From: Xylogone sp. PMI_703
Taxonomy: Eukaryota; Ascomycota; Leotiomycetes
Length of the DNA: 64,000 nucleotides
Assembly (NCBI GenBank): GCA_021399445.1
Contig: JAJTUQ010000002.1
Location: forward strand, 2,976,001-3,040,000
Direction: 5' to 3'
Below, one piece after another: positions 22,701 through 36,700 of this stretch (its first letter is position 1; every line of letters begins with the position of its first letter). The position numbers and the translations under genes were made by a program. The notes below the pieces were generated by a model. The model was not told the origin of the DNA. It was given only the letters and a program-made list of their open reading frames with translations, and did no database searches.

Positions 22701-25258
22701 TTATTCAAACTAAGTATAGACTTTATAAACTTTTGGTTATACTTTTTGGTTTGACGAATACATTAACAATTATACAGAAAGTGAATAATACAATCTTGAG
22801 ACTGTATTTAGATTACTTTATAATAATATATTTAGATAATATCTTAATTTATTCTAAGACATTAGAAGAACATAAATAACATGTTTATGTTATACTTAAG
22901 GTATTGATTAATAATAATATAAAGTATAAGTTAATTAAATGTCAGTTTAATATGACAGAAGTGAAGTTTCTAGGTAAAATAATTTCAGACAAAAGATTCT
23001 GAATAGACTTAAAAAAAGTAAAAACCATTAAAAAATGATTTACTCTAAAAATAGTCAAAAAAGTCCAGTAATTTAATGGACTTGTTAATTACTATAGACA
23101 TTATATAACAGCTTACTCAAAGATAATCAGCCTGTTAACGGAATTAACGAAGAAAGATATACTTTTCGTTTAGGAAAAGAAACAGGAGAAAACTTTCCAA
23201 GAGATTAAAGATCAGTTCGATGAAGACCGAATATTAGCCTATACCAATCCCGAGAAATTATACTTACTGGAAACAGACACCTTAGGTAAAGCGTTAAGTG
23301 AAGTTTTGTCACAAAGGAATAACAAAAGACATTAAAGATTAGTAACTTTTTATTTTCGAAAGTTTATTCTAGTAAAGTTAAACTATAACATTTACGAGAA
23401 GGAACTCTTGACTATTGTAGATTACTGTAAGTATTAAAAAGTTTACTTATATAATATTAAATATCTATTCGAGATTCTATCGGACTACAAGAACTTAATG
23501 ATCTTTATGACTACTAAAAATCTCAACAGTAGACAAGTACATTAGTACAAAACGTTAATATAATACAATTTCAGGATTCGCTATATCCAAGGATCAGAGA
23601 ATGTTAAGGTTAATACTCTGAGCAAACGACCAGACTACATAGAAAGAAGTTTTAAGCAAAAATTTACCATGTTCAAAAAGGAAGACAATACCTTATGCTT
23701 TAATTATATATAAGTATTAGTAGTTATATAAGTTATTAATGAAGAATGGTTAGAAAAGATTAAATTAATTATTACAAAAGAAAAAAAAATCTTTAAAAAT
23801 CTTGAGGCCAGTTAGCTCGAAGATTAGGAATTTCCAGGCATTTGGTTAAAGGACAGGAAAGTATTTATTTTATTATTAATCACCTAGGAGTTTATAAAAG
23901 AATAATACGAATTATTTATATATAGTCATCAAGGAATTATAAAGACTAAGAACAAATTATAGCAAAAATTCTTTATCTTCAAACTTCAGTAGAAAGTTAC
24001 TAAAGTTGTTAATAATTACAACGTTTGTCATAAGACTAAAATATTAAGAAAAAAGCTTATAAGACAATTAATACCTCTTCAGATACTAAAGAAATCTTGG
24101 ACTTTTATTTCATGGGATTTTATCACAGGATTATCTTTATCAAGAAATACTAACAGACCAGATGAAGATTATTATGACTTAATCTTTACTATAGTAAATA
24201 AACTTATGAAGTACTTTATCATATTGTTATAGAAAGAAATATAGACAGCCGAAGATTTAGCAGAAATCACGATTTCCAAGATTATAATGGATTATAATAT
24301 TTTAACAGAAATTATCTCGGACAGAGACAAATTCTTCATGTCGAAATTCTGGGAAACAATCTGTAAGAAATTAGGCATTAAAAGGAAAATCGTCATAAAA
24401 GGATGAGTTTAGACAGATAGTCAAACCGAACAAGTAAATCAGATCATAAAAGTTTATCTTTATTGTTATGTAGATTATAAATAGTCAAATTAGAAAGACT
24501 TCTTACTAATAACATAATTAGTATATAATAATACAAAAAATAAAACTATTAAAGTTATGCCTTTCTTTGTGAATTATGACTACAAAGCCTAAACTTATTT
24601 CATAAAAGCAGAGGTAAAAAACATTTCTAAGACAGTTAAACAGTGAACAGATGAATTAAAGAAAATCCATAATCACTTGAAGTATAATATTAAATTTATA
24701 CAAAAACATATAAAGAAATATTATAATCAAAAGTATAATATAGAACCTGAGCTTGAAGAAGAGGATAAAGTTTATATTATTTGTAGATTTATTAAAACAA
24801 TAAGATCGAACAATAAATTAGATTAGAAAAAGATTAGACTATACAAAATCAAAAAAAAACTAAGAAATCTAATATATAAACTAGAACTCTTTAATATTAT
24901 ACGAATACATTTAGTATTTTATGTAATTATACTAGAGAAAGTATCTTTGGGATCATCATTAGCTCTAGATTTAGAGCTAGAATAAGACCCAAATATAGAA
25001 TAAGAAGTTGAAGAAATCCTAGATGATAAGTTAGTAAAGAACAAGAAAAAATACTTAGTCAGATAAAAGGAATGGGAAGAGTACAGATAGTTAAATACTT
25101 AAGAACCAGAAGAACATCTTATCAATTCTAATGAACTTCTGGAGGAGTATAAACAAGTGAAGTCAACCAGGCTTCATCGAACAGAACATTAGCATAAGCA
25201 AGCAGTTCAGCCTCGGAGGGGAAGGCCCCAGAGGGCCCCGCCTCCGCCAGTTAGGTAG
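19764..25258 (+). pseudogene. Gag-Pol of A3 (RIP-degraded)
   Basis: Gag starts MAGDSSSQQNPQAPE and stays legible for several hundred codons (for example KKEMERVFGDFHETDR). Its CCHC knuckle near 20611-20645 is mutated at two cysteines (YYKCGQARHITQEY). The protease frame begins at 21764, the conserved TGA is at 22427-22429 and the pol stop at 25256-25258. The segment around 21090-21115 lacks roughly 45 bases present in A4, and gag and protease are not in frame in this relic. The chromodomain is legible near 25000-25150. Confidence 0.82.
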
Positions 25259-25269
25259 TTTCCACTTGT

Positions 25270-25703
25270 TACAATACCTCATTTTCCTTTTGTTCCTGTT
25301 CGAGTCTTTCCTTTTCCTCTGCTTCTTTCCTTTCTCGTTCTTTGATCTCCTTTAGTTCTTCCATCGTAGAAATGCCCCGAATAATCATATTACGACTCTT
25401 TGTCTTGACCAACTTTCATAGTTTGCAAAGACAGACTGCACAGGCCAGGGCTTTTTCCTCCTCTCGTTCAAGATATTCCTCCTCTTTGACCAAACGTTCT
25501 AACTTATCCATGTTCGGATCAAGCTCATACTTTCCACCCCGACGAATACATTCGCCATACTTAATGGACTGAGGACTGCGATAACACTTCTTGTTGTTGA
25601 CAAAGCAATAGTAATACTTGAAAACCATGAGATAACCAGAATTCTTTATCACTTTCCTTTTTCTCACATATCTTTCGTAACTAGACTTATACTTAGATAA
25701 CAT
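25270..25703 (-). pseudogene. Antisense cysteine-cluster gene of A3 (diverged, partly open)
   Basis: Homologue of the antisense gene of A1. The likely start is the ATG at 25703 (MLSKYKSSYERYVRKRK). The cysteine region YYCFVNNKKCYRSPQSIKYG and the following ECIRRGGKYEL match the A1 cysteine positions once Tyr-for-Cys changes are allowed. It is followed by an Glu/Lys-rich stretch and a MEELKEI segment matching LDELDAV of A1. Identity to A1 is low, yet length, cysteine layout, coiled coil and position are kept, which argues for coding function before RIP. The open part ends at 25416, where a stop replaces a likely Gln. Confidence 0.62.
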
Positions 25704-25793
25704 AATAAAAAGAAGAGAAGGTTTGGTTCCCGGGAAGAAATTCACAACTATAGCTTTAAGCATCAAGACAACGTTAAGCTAAGAAAGGGATAA

Positions 25794-26388
25794 TATCACG
25801 ACCCCACAAAGTTGTAATAAGTAACCGGATTATAGGGCCTCCATAACCATCGCCTTAGTTAAATAAATATAAATTAAGACAGTTATCAAAGACCTGGTTA
25901 TGTTATCGTTAGTACTATCGTATTACTAGTATTAACGAAAGAATAGTACAAGTTCAACATTAGTACTATAAAAAAGGTTATACAAGCTAAAGGATAGTAT
26001 TATCGAAGTTATAGTATTAACCCTTTGGTTGTACTAACTAAGAGATAATACTATCGGGAAATTAGTACTACCTTTCTGCTTGTGTTAGCTATTTGCTTAT
26101 ACGTACAGATAGCTAGTACTAGCAAATAAGCGATCATATGAGGCATATACCCAGTATATTTAGTATATTAAGTATAGGGTATAACCAATATACTCAATAT
26201 ACTAACCCTCATTATATAGGTAGATAGCTTCACAGTAAATAAAAACTTCATGCTCAACTCAATTGATTTACAGTATACCTACATTTTATCATAACTATCC
26301 TAAACCATCGTGAAGTTACTCTCTTGCCCTTTACTTTCATCTATCATTTGAGTAATAGATAACCCTAAACCCTTGTAGGAACGTTACA
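25794..26388 (+). repeat. 3' LTR of A3
   Basis: 595 bp, starts TATCACGACC and ends CGTTACA, preceded by an A/G-rich polypurine tract and followed by the TATTT duplication. Confidence 0.92.
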
Positions 26389-26634
26389 TATTTATAAAAA
26401 ATTTATAATAACAAAGATTAAACAAAAAATTGTTGGATAAGTATTTAAGACTATTAAAAATCATTAGAGTAATAAATAATAAATTAATATATAAAGTAAA
26501 AATACCCCTAAACATAAGAGTATACTTAGTATTTTATATATTACTCTTAGAATTATACTATATATGACCTGGTATTATATTAGAGTTTCCGAAAAGAGAG
26601 ATCATTAATAAAGACGAAGAATATGAAGTAAAAT
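26389..26634 (+). pseudogene. Integrase C-terminus and chromodomain start of element C
   Basis: Reads KIPLNIRVYLVFYILLLELY (mutated form of the LPxxMRVHPVFHVSLLEPY motif that precedes chromodomains) and then DEEYEVK, the first chromodomain strand. It stops at the AAAT duplication where element B is inserted. Confidence 0.72.
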
Positions 26635-26919
26635 TGTGAAAAGGAAGGTGTGAGTGCTATGGGAGGTACGTGATCTCTGGCAGCCGGTATGTAGGTATGC
26701 AACGAACAACAACAACAACACCATACAATATGATCATCAATATCGTGATATCATAGCAATCATAGCAATTGTAAGGGAGCCAATCAGAGCTTGTATATCT
26801 GTAAAATAAGAGTACAAATCGTTATTTATTGCAATACTGTACGAACTGCTCCATATATAAAATTCGGAGGTTTTGGCAGTGGAACTATTATTACTCGTAT
26901 ATACGGATTCTTTACCACA
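26635..26919 (-). repeat. 3' LTR of element B (285 bp)
   Basis: On the minus strand it starts TGTGGTAAAG and ends TTTTCACA. It matches 37107-37391 and the solo LTR at 18399-18681, and is preceded on its own strand by a purine-rich tract. Confidence 0.88.
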
Positions 26920-27243
26920 TCTGTCCTTTTCGATATTATAGTTTATGAAGTAATAATATCGATATTAGTAACAACGTAAGGAATCTATCGAATATCATCA
27001 AAAGTAAAATACTAAAACGAAGAGCTAAATTATTGCTATAATCTGAAATAAAATAAGACATCTTATCCTTTCTCAATATCTGGATATCGTGTCTTTAACT
27101 TCACATGTTGTATTTCTCAATATTGACGTAAATATAGGCCATATACTTACTTATTCCGATATATTAATTTTGTCCTCATCCACTAACTTCTGAATATACA
27201 AATTCTTTTTAAATAACTATAACTTTAACTGTATTTTCTGTTA

Positions 27244-30200
27244 TTACTCATCATAGAATATATTCTGTATCTTTTTTCTCCAAGAGTTCAAGTATTTCAA
27301 CCACTTTATGCTCGTCCTATAGAGTACAATTTCAAGGTCGGCCAAAATGTCATTATCGTCATATCTTTGTTATACCAACATAGCTTAAGACAACGGAGTT
27401 ATGATTTCGAGATTCGTATTAAATAGCATTCTTCGGTCTGGCAATCTTACTACTCCAGGCATTAAAGGATAACGATACTCTGCTGTTATCAATTCCTTAT
27501 AGTAATCCGAGACTTTCTTTTATCGAGTTTTCGGGATATCAGCCAAATATTGATAATATTTATCAGTAATTCCGAACTATAGTTCAATTATGAATTGTGT
27601 AATCTTCACTTTCTCGGGGTTGTACGATATTAAGTAATACTTCATAAATAAAACCTCCTCTCTCTCCATGTAGTTATCCTTCAGTTCTCCCATTTCCGGT
27701 ATTAATTCTTTTATCATATTTTTAGTGATAGTAAGTAAGTCTTCCATTAGCCCACGATCAACGATCATATCAATATTCTAATAGCTTTTTACGAACAACT
27801 TCATGGTTTTGGCTCTATTCTCCTTCGTTATAAATATAATATTATCGATAGTGTTCACTGCCATATAATCTAAAGTTAACTACTCTGTTTTGCGATCTTT
27901 GAAGTTTACCTTTCTTAAGTGGCTAACCTGATTATATTTGACTCCAGGGAACAATATATTAACTTTACATAACCAAGATATCAATCGATATTCGTCATCT
28001 CTTCTTAAGTATACATAAACCAGATATAAAACAAGGTCTTGTCGAATCATTTGTTGAGTTAACGAGAAATTCATGATCTTCACCTACTTATTATTATCTT
28101 CCGACAACATTTTTGTATAATATAAATATATTTTCATCTTGTATTCGATCAATTCTGTGATCTTAAATTCATTATCTTTTGGGATAAGTTTATCCTACTA
28201 ATCGAATAAAGATCTTTTGCTAAAATTGTTAAAATTCTATAACACGATATCCACAAATCCCATATTAGCCAATATTACTTTTCTCTCAATATCTCCCAGT
28301 ATTCTTTCTACCTTTTTGTCATCTGAATCGTCAGGGATTTCGTCCTGTGATAAGTCTATCAGTTTTAGTATATATTTAAACAAGTCCCCGTCTTCCACCT
28401 TCCTTTCCTTTTGTCTGACTTTTAATTTATACAACCCGATAACATCAACTACATCCTTCTTGTCAACCTTCAGCTTTTTATTAACACTCTTCACTTTCTT
28501 ATTCTTCTTCTTCCTCTTCTTTTTGCTATCAGAATCATCATATTCTAAATTATCATCGTCGTCCTCCTCCTCTTCAGTTTCTACTTCCTCTATACATAAT
28601 ATATCTTCCTCCTTATCATTTTCGTCAAATAACAAATCTCATTAACTTTGGTCATCAGTTAACATCCTGTATTTATTGAAACTTATGTCTAATATGTTTA
28701 TATCGGCCAATACTACTCGTTCAAGGTTTTTATCCATAAGATTAGTTTTCGTCAAGTCGGCAAGAAGAACTTGTCACTATAGAGAATATCCTTGAATTCT
28801 TCTCCCGGGCCTTGGTAACCTTGCCTTTATTCTAGCCATTACTGCTGAGTTCACCCTTCTTAAAATGTTCTTAAGACTCAATTTCATAATACCAGCCATC
28901 TTTCTTACTACATTAACAACTTCACTTGACTGGCTCGGAAAGTTCTGTCACTATTCAAGTACTAAAGAGTTGTTTGCCCATGCTCTTCCAATCTTATCGT
29001 ATACTTCTTGAATCTTATTTCGCCGTTTTGTATTTATTTCAATTATAATATCGATCGTCCTCTTGAATATAACTTCAACTTTAGCTTTACTTAGCCTATA
29101 ACCAATATATTACTTTTTCTTCATCATAATCTCGAAAGTTATTTAAGTTATATCTCCTGTTATCATATTCTGATGTATAACTGACTATATAAGGTTTTTG
29201 ACATATTTGTATTATTTAACATTATTTATTATAATTACTTTAGCTTCTAGAGCTTCTTTCGTAATAAGTTAAACCTGTTGTTATACTATAAATGTAACAA
29301 GTGCTTTAAAGGCAATATTCATCTTGTCGGATTCAATATTAATAAGTTTTTTGTAGTTTTACACAAAATTTCGAGTTATTAATCAATATTAACTATCTTT
29401 AAAAGGTTTTCGTATATTACTTGAGTTTAAAGCATAAATTTAAGTAATCTTGTCCTCTTGTATAACATTATTCAACCTAAATCAGTATTTAAAAATAAAT
29501 CTTTTGCATGAATCCTCCGGTAAATTTCTTTAATCAAATATAACTCCAAATATCAAATTTTTGAATATTTTATATTATCCCTTTTTCTTTTTCAACTGTA
29601 TTTTTAAAAAAGAAAATTATTGAATATAATCCTTCAGTTGATATGATAAAGGTTTTAGTCTAAAAATACGATTAAGATCATGATTATAACAAAAGTTCTC
29701 CCCCCTGAATATCTTTTGAATTGTTAGTAGGTTAAGTCCTTTCGTATTCAGGTTATAACTAAAGAATACTCTAGGTATTCCATATTAATCCGATAATCCT
29801 TTGTTAATATTTAAATATAATTTCTAACAAAAGTAATATTGAACTTTATAATCCTGAATCTAGAGTCATAACCTTTCGAGATCTTACCACTAATCTTTCC
29901 TTTTATTCGAAGTATCTTTCTGATTATTATATTAGTTTTTTGTCGATACAGACTCTTTATAATATATCATATCAGTTCTTGTCATAATTCGATTATGATT
30001 TTACCAAAAATAGTACAATTTGAGTCTCCCGAGTCTTTGATGAATATCTTTTCTATAGACTTGATCATAAAGTTCTTATTATTCTTCGTTATTATTTGTA
30101 TACTTCTTCTCTTGCTCAAAGCCTCGTTGTCCTCTCTGGCAAGACTAATACTTAATTTTACTCTAATCTCATGATTACTCAACTCCACAATAACGATAAC

Positions 30201-30778
30201 TACCAATAATAATTCAACTTTATACAATATAACAAGAAAAAGGTTCTTTACATATTTCTTCCAGACTACTCTTAATATTACTTCTTTAAGAACCTGGTGA
30301 ACAACTATAAAGCTGCATATAACTTCTGTCTCTCAATACAACTCCAAGATCTGAATCTTGACAATACTCCAAAAGCCTCAGAATCAACAATTACTACTTA
30401 TGACTCTCTCTCTGATTAGGTTCTCGATTCATGAATATATAATCAGGATTTCGATCTTTTCAGTCTTTAAGGTTATCAAAACTATTTTTACAAACATATT
30501 CGTACGTCTTTTATTAAAGACAAATAATAATATATCCATTTTCTTTATATTCATAAGCTAAGATGTCTTATGGTTTTTGGATATCTAGTTTGACCATTGT
30601 CTTTGTCTTAGTTTTTCGGTATTAATAATAATATTACTATAAATCTTTATCTTTTAGGAATATATTATTAATCTTTTTGTTGTTATTACTTTTGTAGTCA
30701 TTTTTGTACCATTTGACGGATTTATATTAATAACTCTAGATTTTTTGTATTTATAAATTCAGTATCATTTCCAGACAT
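27244..30778 (-). pseudogene. Long unidentified reading frame (ORF3) downstream of pol in element B
   Basis: From about 30720 down to 27244 one minus-strand frame is interrupted only by stops that CAA, CAG, CGA or TGG codons would give after RIP, about 1,160 codons, ending IQNIFYDE then two stops. An ATG at 30778 (MSGNDTEFINTKNLE) lies just after the end of pol in another frame and may be the start if an indel follows. The most legible part, 28237-28635, is an acidic run (ETEEEEDDDDNLEY) followed by a Lys-rich run. The part below reads as mixed alpha/beta sequence (for example LVYVYLRRDDEYRLIS). I recognise no reverse transcriptase, protease, envelope or transposase motif. It could be a captured host gene or an accessory protein of the element. 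Confidence 0.55.
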
Positions 30779-30799
30779 ATTCTCTTCAAACTCTATTAA

Positions 30800-33700
30800 C
30801 TTAAGTTCTTTTACTTGCTCTCTTTCTTCGTTGACCAGTATTATAGCCCTTTTGCTCTCTTGATTACTCTGAACAAAGTCATCTCTTGATTCTTTAACCT
30901 GTCCATCTTCGATTTATTCTTCATAAAATCTTCTTCTTCGTACAAAAACCTTTAACCGATTACCAGTAAACATTCTAGCAAGCTAAGTTCTATCGAACTC
31001 CTTTAGTATATACCAGCCTTTTTTAACATTGACCTTTTTAACTCTAAAAAGGCCTTTCTACCTGTATTTTAACTTGGATTCTTGGGATTTATTGATTGAT
31101 CGTTTGACGTTATATATTAATATTATACTGTTTTTCGGAATAAACTTAGTTCTAACTCAAGAGTTATTATCAAACTACTCTTTTCTTTTAATTTGTCAGT
31201 GATAAAGCTTGTTTTTCATGTCTATGATAATATTTTCTTTTAAATCGATTTGTTAAGCTCTTATAACTAATAACTTATTCGTTGACTATACTTTTTCTTA
31301 TTTTAGTATTCTTTAAGTTTTATATTTGACTTCTACCAGTAATACTATCTCTGATCTGTATACTAAGCTCACTAATGATTAACCTGTAAATATTTTTACT
31401 GTTACTTAATCTGCCATAAAGATTCTTAGTAATCACAATACTCACTTCCTCGATCCTTTGCTTATGATCTTCGATAAAGTATCCATAATCTGTTTATGAC
31501 CATGTTTAATCATACCATTACTGTATAAGTTATAAGCCGACGACAGAACTCTGTCAATACTATAACTTTTAACCAGAATCTCTATGTGTTTCTTGTTTTC
31601 AGGACCACTATTTACTATAAGTCTTCCGAATATACTATACTAACAAATAATATCTTCCTATATAAATCGTTGTATACTTGAAAAATCAGCCTTCTGGAGT
31701 ACTCTTCCCTTTAGCCATCTAGAGAAATGTTCTCTTGCCATAACCAAGTAGTTAAATCCCTTATCAGGCAGCATATATATAATATCCAAGCTGACTGTTT
31801 GCCAAAGGTAAGCTAAGAGCATTAAATATAGTAAATCAGAAGTTCTCTCCCTTGCCCTCCTTTGACATTCCTCACACAAAATGCAATACTCTCCCACTTG
31901 TATGTATAACCATGGCCACCAATATTTTCTTGAAACCTTGTAATAAGTATTATCACGTCCTTTGTGCCTACTCTCCTTGTGTAATTCCTTCATGATTTCT
32001 TGCTGTTTTTCGGTAAAATCAATTATTCTGGTCCTTAGAATGTTCTTGCTAACTTGTCAGTATAATATTCGATTGATAACTTCGAATTTAAGTACTTTCC
32101 ACTTGAATAGTCAGAAATCCTGTCCACTCATACTTTCAGGTCTGATCAATGTCAACAAATATTGTGCGATCACATGGAATTCTTCTCTGTATTCATCTTC
32201 CAGCAACTTTTCGGGTTTAACTGACATAGCCACCACTCGTATGACATACAGATCTGTGTTAATACGGTCTTCGATGACTTGATCATCTTTGATCTCTTTA
32301 CCTTCAGCCAATGGCCTCCAGGATAAGTCATCTGCCATTCCATTCTTCTTTCTCGGAACATACTTGACATTAAAATCGAATAATCAAATCCACGTAAGCT
32401 ATTTAGTTAATAAAGTACCTGGGACATCAGAAACTGCCCTATTTAATTAGGTTACAAGTACATTAGCGTCGGTTTCTACCACGAACTTGATTCTATACAG
32501 GTCTGAACAGAATTTCTTGAGAACTTTCAATAACGCTTTATATTCTCGTTTTGTAACATCATACTTTTGTTCAGCGTCTGACTATATACTACTTTCATAC
32601 TGGTTTGGGTGTTTTTCACCAGTTTCTTTAACTTGTATGATAACTCTTTCTTACCTAAGTAAAGAAGTGTTTACTGTTAGTATAATTATCTTTCTTGACT
32701 TATAATTCAACCTTCTGAACGTCAGTAACGATACTAAGGTCATTTTCAGTTTATCTATAACCTCTTTTTGTTCAAGGTTCTAAGACTATTCTGTACTTTT
32801 CTGTAATAATCTATATATTAATGTAGTTATTATAATAAAGTCCTTGATCTAAATATAGTAGTAGACACATATTCCTAAGAAAGCTTTGACTTCTTTTTTA
32901 TCCCTACAAGCTGGCCAATCTAATATCTTTAAAACTTTTATGTTATTAGAATACTTCTCATTAATATTATATACATATCCTACGATCTTGATTCCTGGTA
33001 TTCTGAATTAAGATTTTGGTCTTATAGTAACGCCTGATTGCTTTATATTGTATAACACTTTGTCGAGGTTTTAAACATATTCTAGAATATACTTTCGGAT
33101 TCCTGGCGTCACTTCTTGGTTATCATATGTTAAATAAGGTCTTTTCACTGGTACATCATCCAAAAATGGCTTGTAAATATAAGGGATAAGGTCTTTTAAT
33201 ATTTAAGTAACAATCTGTATAAACTGAGTTACTGAGTTAGTCACTCCTTGAGGTAACCTCGTATACTGCAAAAGACTTATAAAAGTCATGAATCCTATCA
33301 TATCTTGGTTTTCTATAATTAATTTGACTTAATCATATCTTAAAAAGAAGTTAACCAACAAAGTAATAACATATCCAACGAATTCCTCCGCAAAAGCATT
33401 TACTAAAGGTGATAAGTTAACATTCTGTATTATATACTTATTCATTATAGTAACTATATTTATTAACTAGTAGGTCTTTTTAACCTTCTTTTCGACCAAG
33501 AACTATTTGTTCTTATAAGGCTTATAACTCTGCTCTAGTACTTTTTAATCAATACGTTCTTGTAGTATTCGTATAACCACCAATACTAAGGCTTTTGATA
33601 ATAGTATATTTACTTTTTGTTATATATTATACTTAATTGTTCGTATGACTTGTGATAATACTACTTTTAGTCTAATCGTTCTTATATATAAAAAGTCAAA

Positions 33701-36700
33701 AACAATTACTTCTTCCTGGTTGTATAATAATTCAACGAACAACTCATGCTTCTCCGGTGTTAGCTGGTCATCAAAAATCAATTTGTCTATCTTTTCCGGC
33801 GTCAAACGCTTTCTTTTCCTGATTTTCGAGAACTTTAGCATAATTTAGTAATCATATTTCTCGGGGATTACTAATAACACTTCCAATGTCTTTAATTCCT
33901 CTTTTTAATTATCGATTCTGCCTGGTTTGTTCTTATCCGAAATTCCTAAATCTACTAGTCATATCTTTTGAGCCTTTCTTTTGTATATCGTCAACAGATA
34001 AGTCTTTGTAAGAGCCTTGATGCTTTCCCAAAAGTCTTATCTTATATATCTTGTTGTCCATATCATCTCAGGCATCTTTACCTTTTTTTCATCTGTATAT
34101 TCCATATATCGTAAAATGTTTTTCGATTTAATAACTTATAATCCTTGTACTTTCATCTTTTGTGCTTCATCTCCTGCCTTTTTATTATAATATTCAAAGA
34201 CTTACTTTCCGTCAATACTCAGCCTCTGAAAAATGTTAACTACTCGTTTCCTGATTAGTCTGTTTGCTGTTGAATATAACTATATTCCGGGGATAAAAAG
34301 ACATATATAATCATTCTTTTGTTTATATCTTCATTATATATTATAACATACATTCTGTCCTTTTTAGGCTTAAACTTCATCTGAGCTCTTCATATAAACA
34401 AAGTCTTTAGTATCAACTCTGATAATGCTTTATTCGTGATAAATATATACATAATTATCGATATTAAGTCGATTTTGACTTTTATATCATTATACATATC
34501 GTCGAATTATTTCCTTTCTCTGGTTACTGATATTATCACCATTTTTAAGTTTGCTCACATTAGCAAACCAAACTCGTTGGCCAGCTAATTAGTTATAACA
34601 TTAATCTCTGCTCCAGTATCAAAGAGAATTTTCCATTCAACAGTGTCTTCTAACTGTACCTTGACTTTGGGTGTTTTAACTGTATAAAAACGATCCTCTT
34701 CCTTCGTGATATACTAAACCTTTATCTCTTTTTTAGTTGTCAGTTTTCTACGCCCAAATATGAGCTTCTGGAACAAATTCGATGATGACAAAATCTCCTC
34801 AACCGTCAATTCTACCTTTTGCTTCAAAACCTTGTCCAAAACTTGGTCTTAACTTAAGTTACTCTTCAGTTTCTCCAGAAATGACAGTTCTTACTCTACC
34901 GGAGTCTTAGAATTCACAAATCTGACTATCTTACTTTATTTACTATTGTCTGCTATATCAATAACCATATCTTCCAGCTTAGAGTCATCGTCAACCTTTA
35001 TCAGCTTTTAATTACCTAACTTTGGCAATTTCGGGGTAATTAACTTTTTCTTATCTTTTGCTCATTACTTTAATACTTTATTCTCTGATTACTATTTGCT
35101 CTTTTTCTTTGGCTTATCAACTCTCGTTATATTTACTTCAACGAATACTTTAGCCATCATAAAGTCTTCAAAGTCAGATTCATCATTAGACAGTTTTATT
35201 ATCAATGATTATATACTTCTAGTAAGTACAAACCCTCCACCGACTTACGAATTCCCTTTCTACCGTAGAATAATCTTACGTTAAGAAGTATTATGATAGA
35301 ATTAAGCTTCAAGGGTACTGGGACTCTCTTGCCTATGATAAATTTAGTTATTCTTCTTGTGACAAAGCCCATTAGCCATATTACTTACAAAAATATTATA
35401 GTATAGTTATATATAACCTTCTTTGTCATAATAATAATAAGTTATAAAGCTCTCTTTAGCCATTCGTACCTTGGTTTCTCCTTGACTCTGTGGTCTTTTG
35501 TTTCCAGTAATTACTTTACTGCTTCTACTTAAGTTTCTGCTTGCTTTAATGGTGCCCTCTAAGGTCTTTATCGTTAAAGTCAATGCCTCAAACATCTTTG
35601 TCATATTATCGACAGTCTTATCTTTCTTTACTGTAATATTACTGACTCCCGATATCTATAGATTAAGGACTGCCAGTGGTTAAAACTTCAAGTCTTCAGA
35701 GGTCTTGACTTCTTAGTTGAAATATTCTATAACTTTATCTATATTTTCTCTTCTTCTATAGTTTTGAACTTCTTTTATTGTATTATAGTTATTATCCCAT
35801 TCTCTGAAACTCTTAGTTAATTTATCGAGGTTTATCGTTGTCTTATTCTTTGTGTCTATTTTACACTTTTCGATTATCTTTTTATTTATTTAATTCAGGA
35901 GTCTTTGGAGATAATACAAACTTAATTCTTAGCTTGAAGTCTCTTTCTTCGCTAATAACGTCTGGGCTATTTACATAAACTCCTTGATATACACTTTCAG
36001 GTTATCCTTTTCGGTTCTGGGTTTACTCTTGAACGTAATTAGATAGTCTAACGTCATTTGTTATTACTGTATATCTTAGTCTCTGAACTCTTTGAGCAAA
36101 ACCATTTTGAAGATTTCTCAGTCCCTTTCCTTCTAAACCTTAAGATTCTTGATGACAAACCTGACTTTTAGGTCACAGCACTGAGTAAACCTCATCTTTT
36201 TCATCTTATCATTTGTCCTTTCTCTGGTCAATTTAAACTTGTCCTCAAACAAATCAAAGAAGTCTATAATATTCTATCCCTCGAAATAAGGTAGTATATT
36301 TGGGGGATATAGAGCTTTATAAAGTAAAGAGCTTTTATACAGTTAAAGCTAGGACATCCCAAGAGCTCCTTGAGCTCGGGTCATATTTCTTTCTGTATTC
36401 AACATATTGTTTATTAAATCTGTTGATGAAGTTCTTTTGGCTGATCCGTCAACCGTGCATAAACTTTTTGGTCTTTGATTATCCTAACCTTCTTGGTCTT
36501 AAGACATAAAGATGTTCTGAAATAGTAAAATGATATTGAATAACAATAGAATAAAGTACTCTGCCGTTCTTAATACTTCTTGCGTTATTTGTTTATATAT
36601 TTTTTTCCTGTCAAAAAGCTGATTCTCTTGAGGTCTTTCCTCGGTTTTTAACTTACTTATCTCCGAATCAATTGATTGAGTTTTTCCCGTCTTTCTATAC

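Larger units (their letters stand above)
19140..26388 (+). mobile_element. LTR retrotransposon family A, diverged copy A3 (full length, RIP-degraded)
   Basis: Two 595-bp LTRs (19140-19734 and 25794-26388) flanked by TATTT at 19135-19139 and 26389-26393; 7,249 bp in all. It has the same gene order as A1 but is a separate subfamily: the GGATCC-rich block of the LTR is replaced by GTATA-rich repeats, the gag N-terminus differs and the antisense protein is strongly diverged. It is inserted in element C between the integrase and chromodomain regions. Confidence 0.95.

Noticed and set aside
28217..28645. 142-residue plus-strand Ser/Phe-rich frame
   Set aside because: It is the complement of the acidic/Lys-rich segment of the element B extra frame; its composition is a shadow of GAA/GAT/AAA codons.
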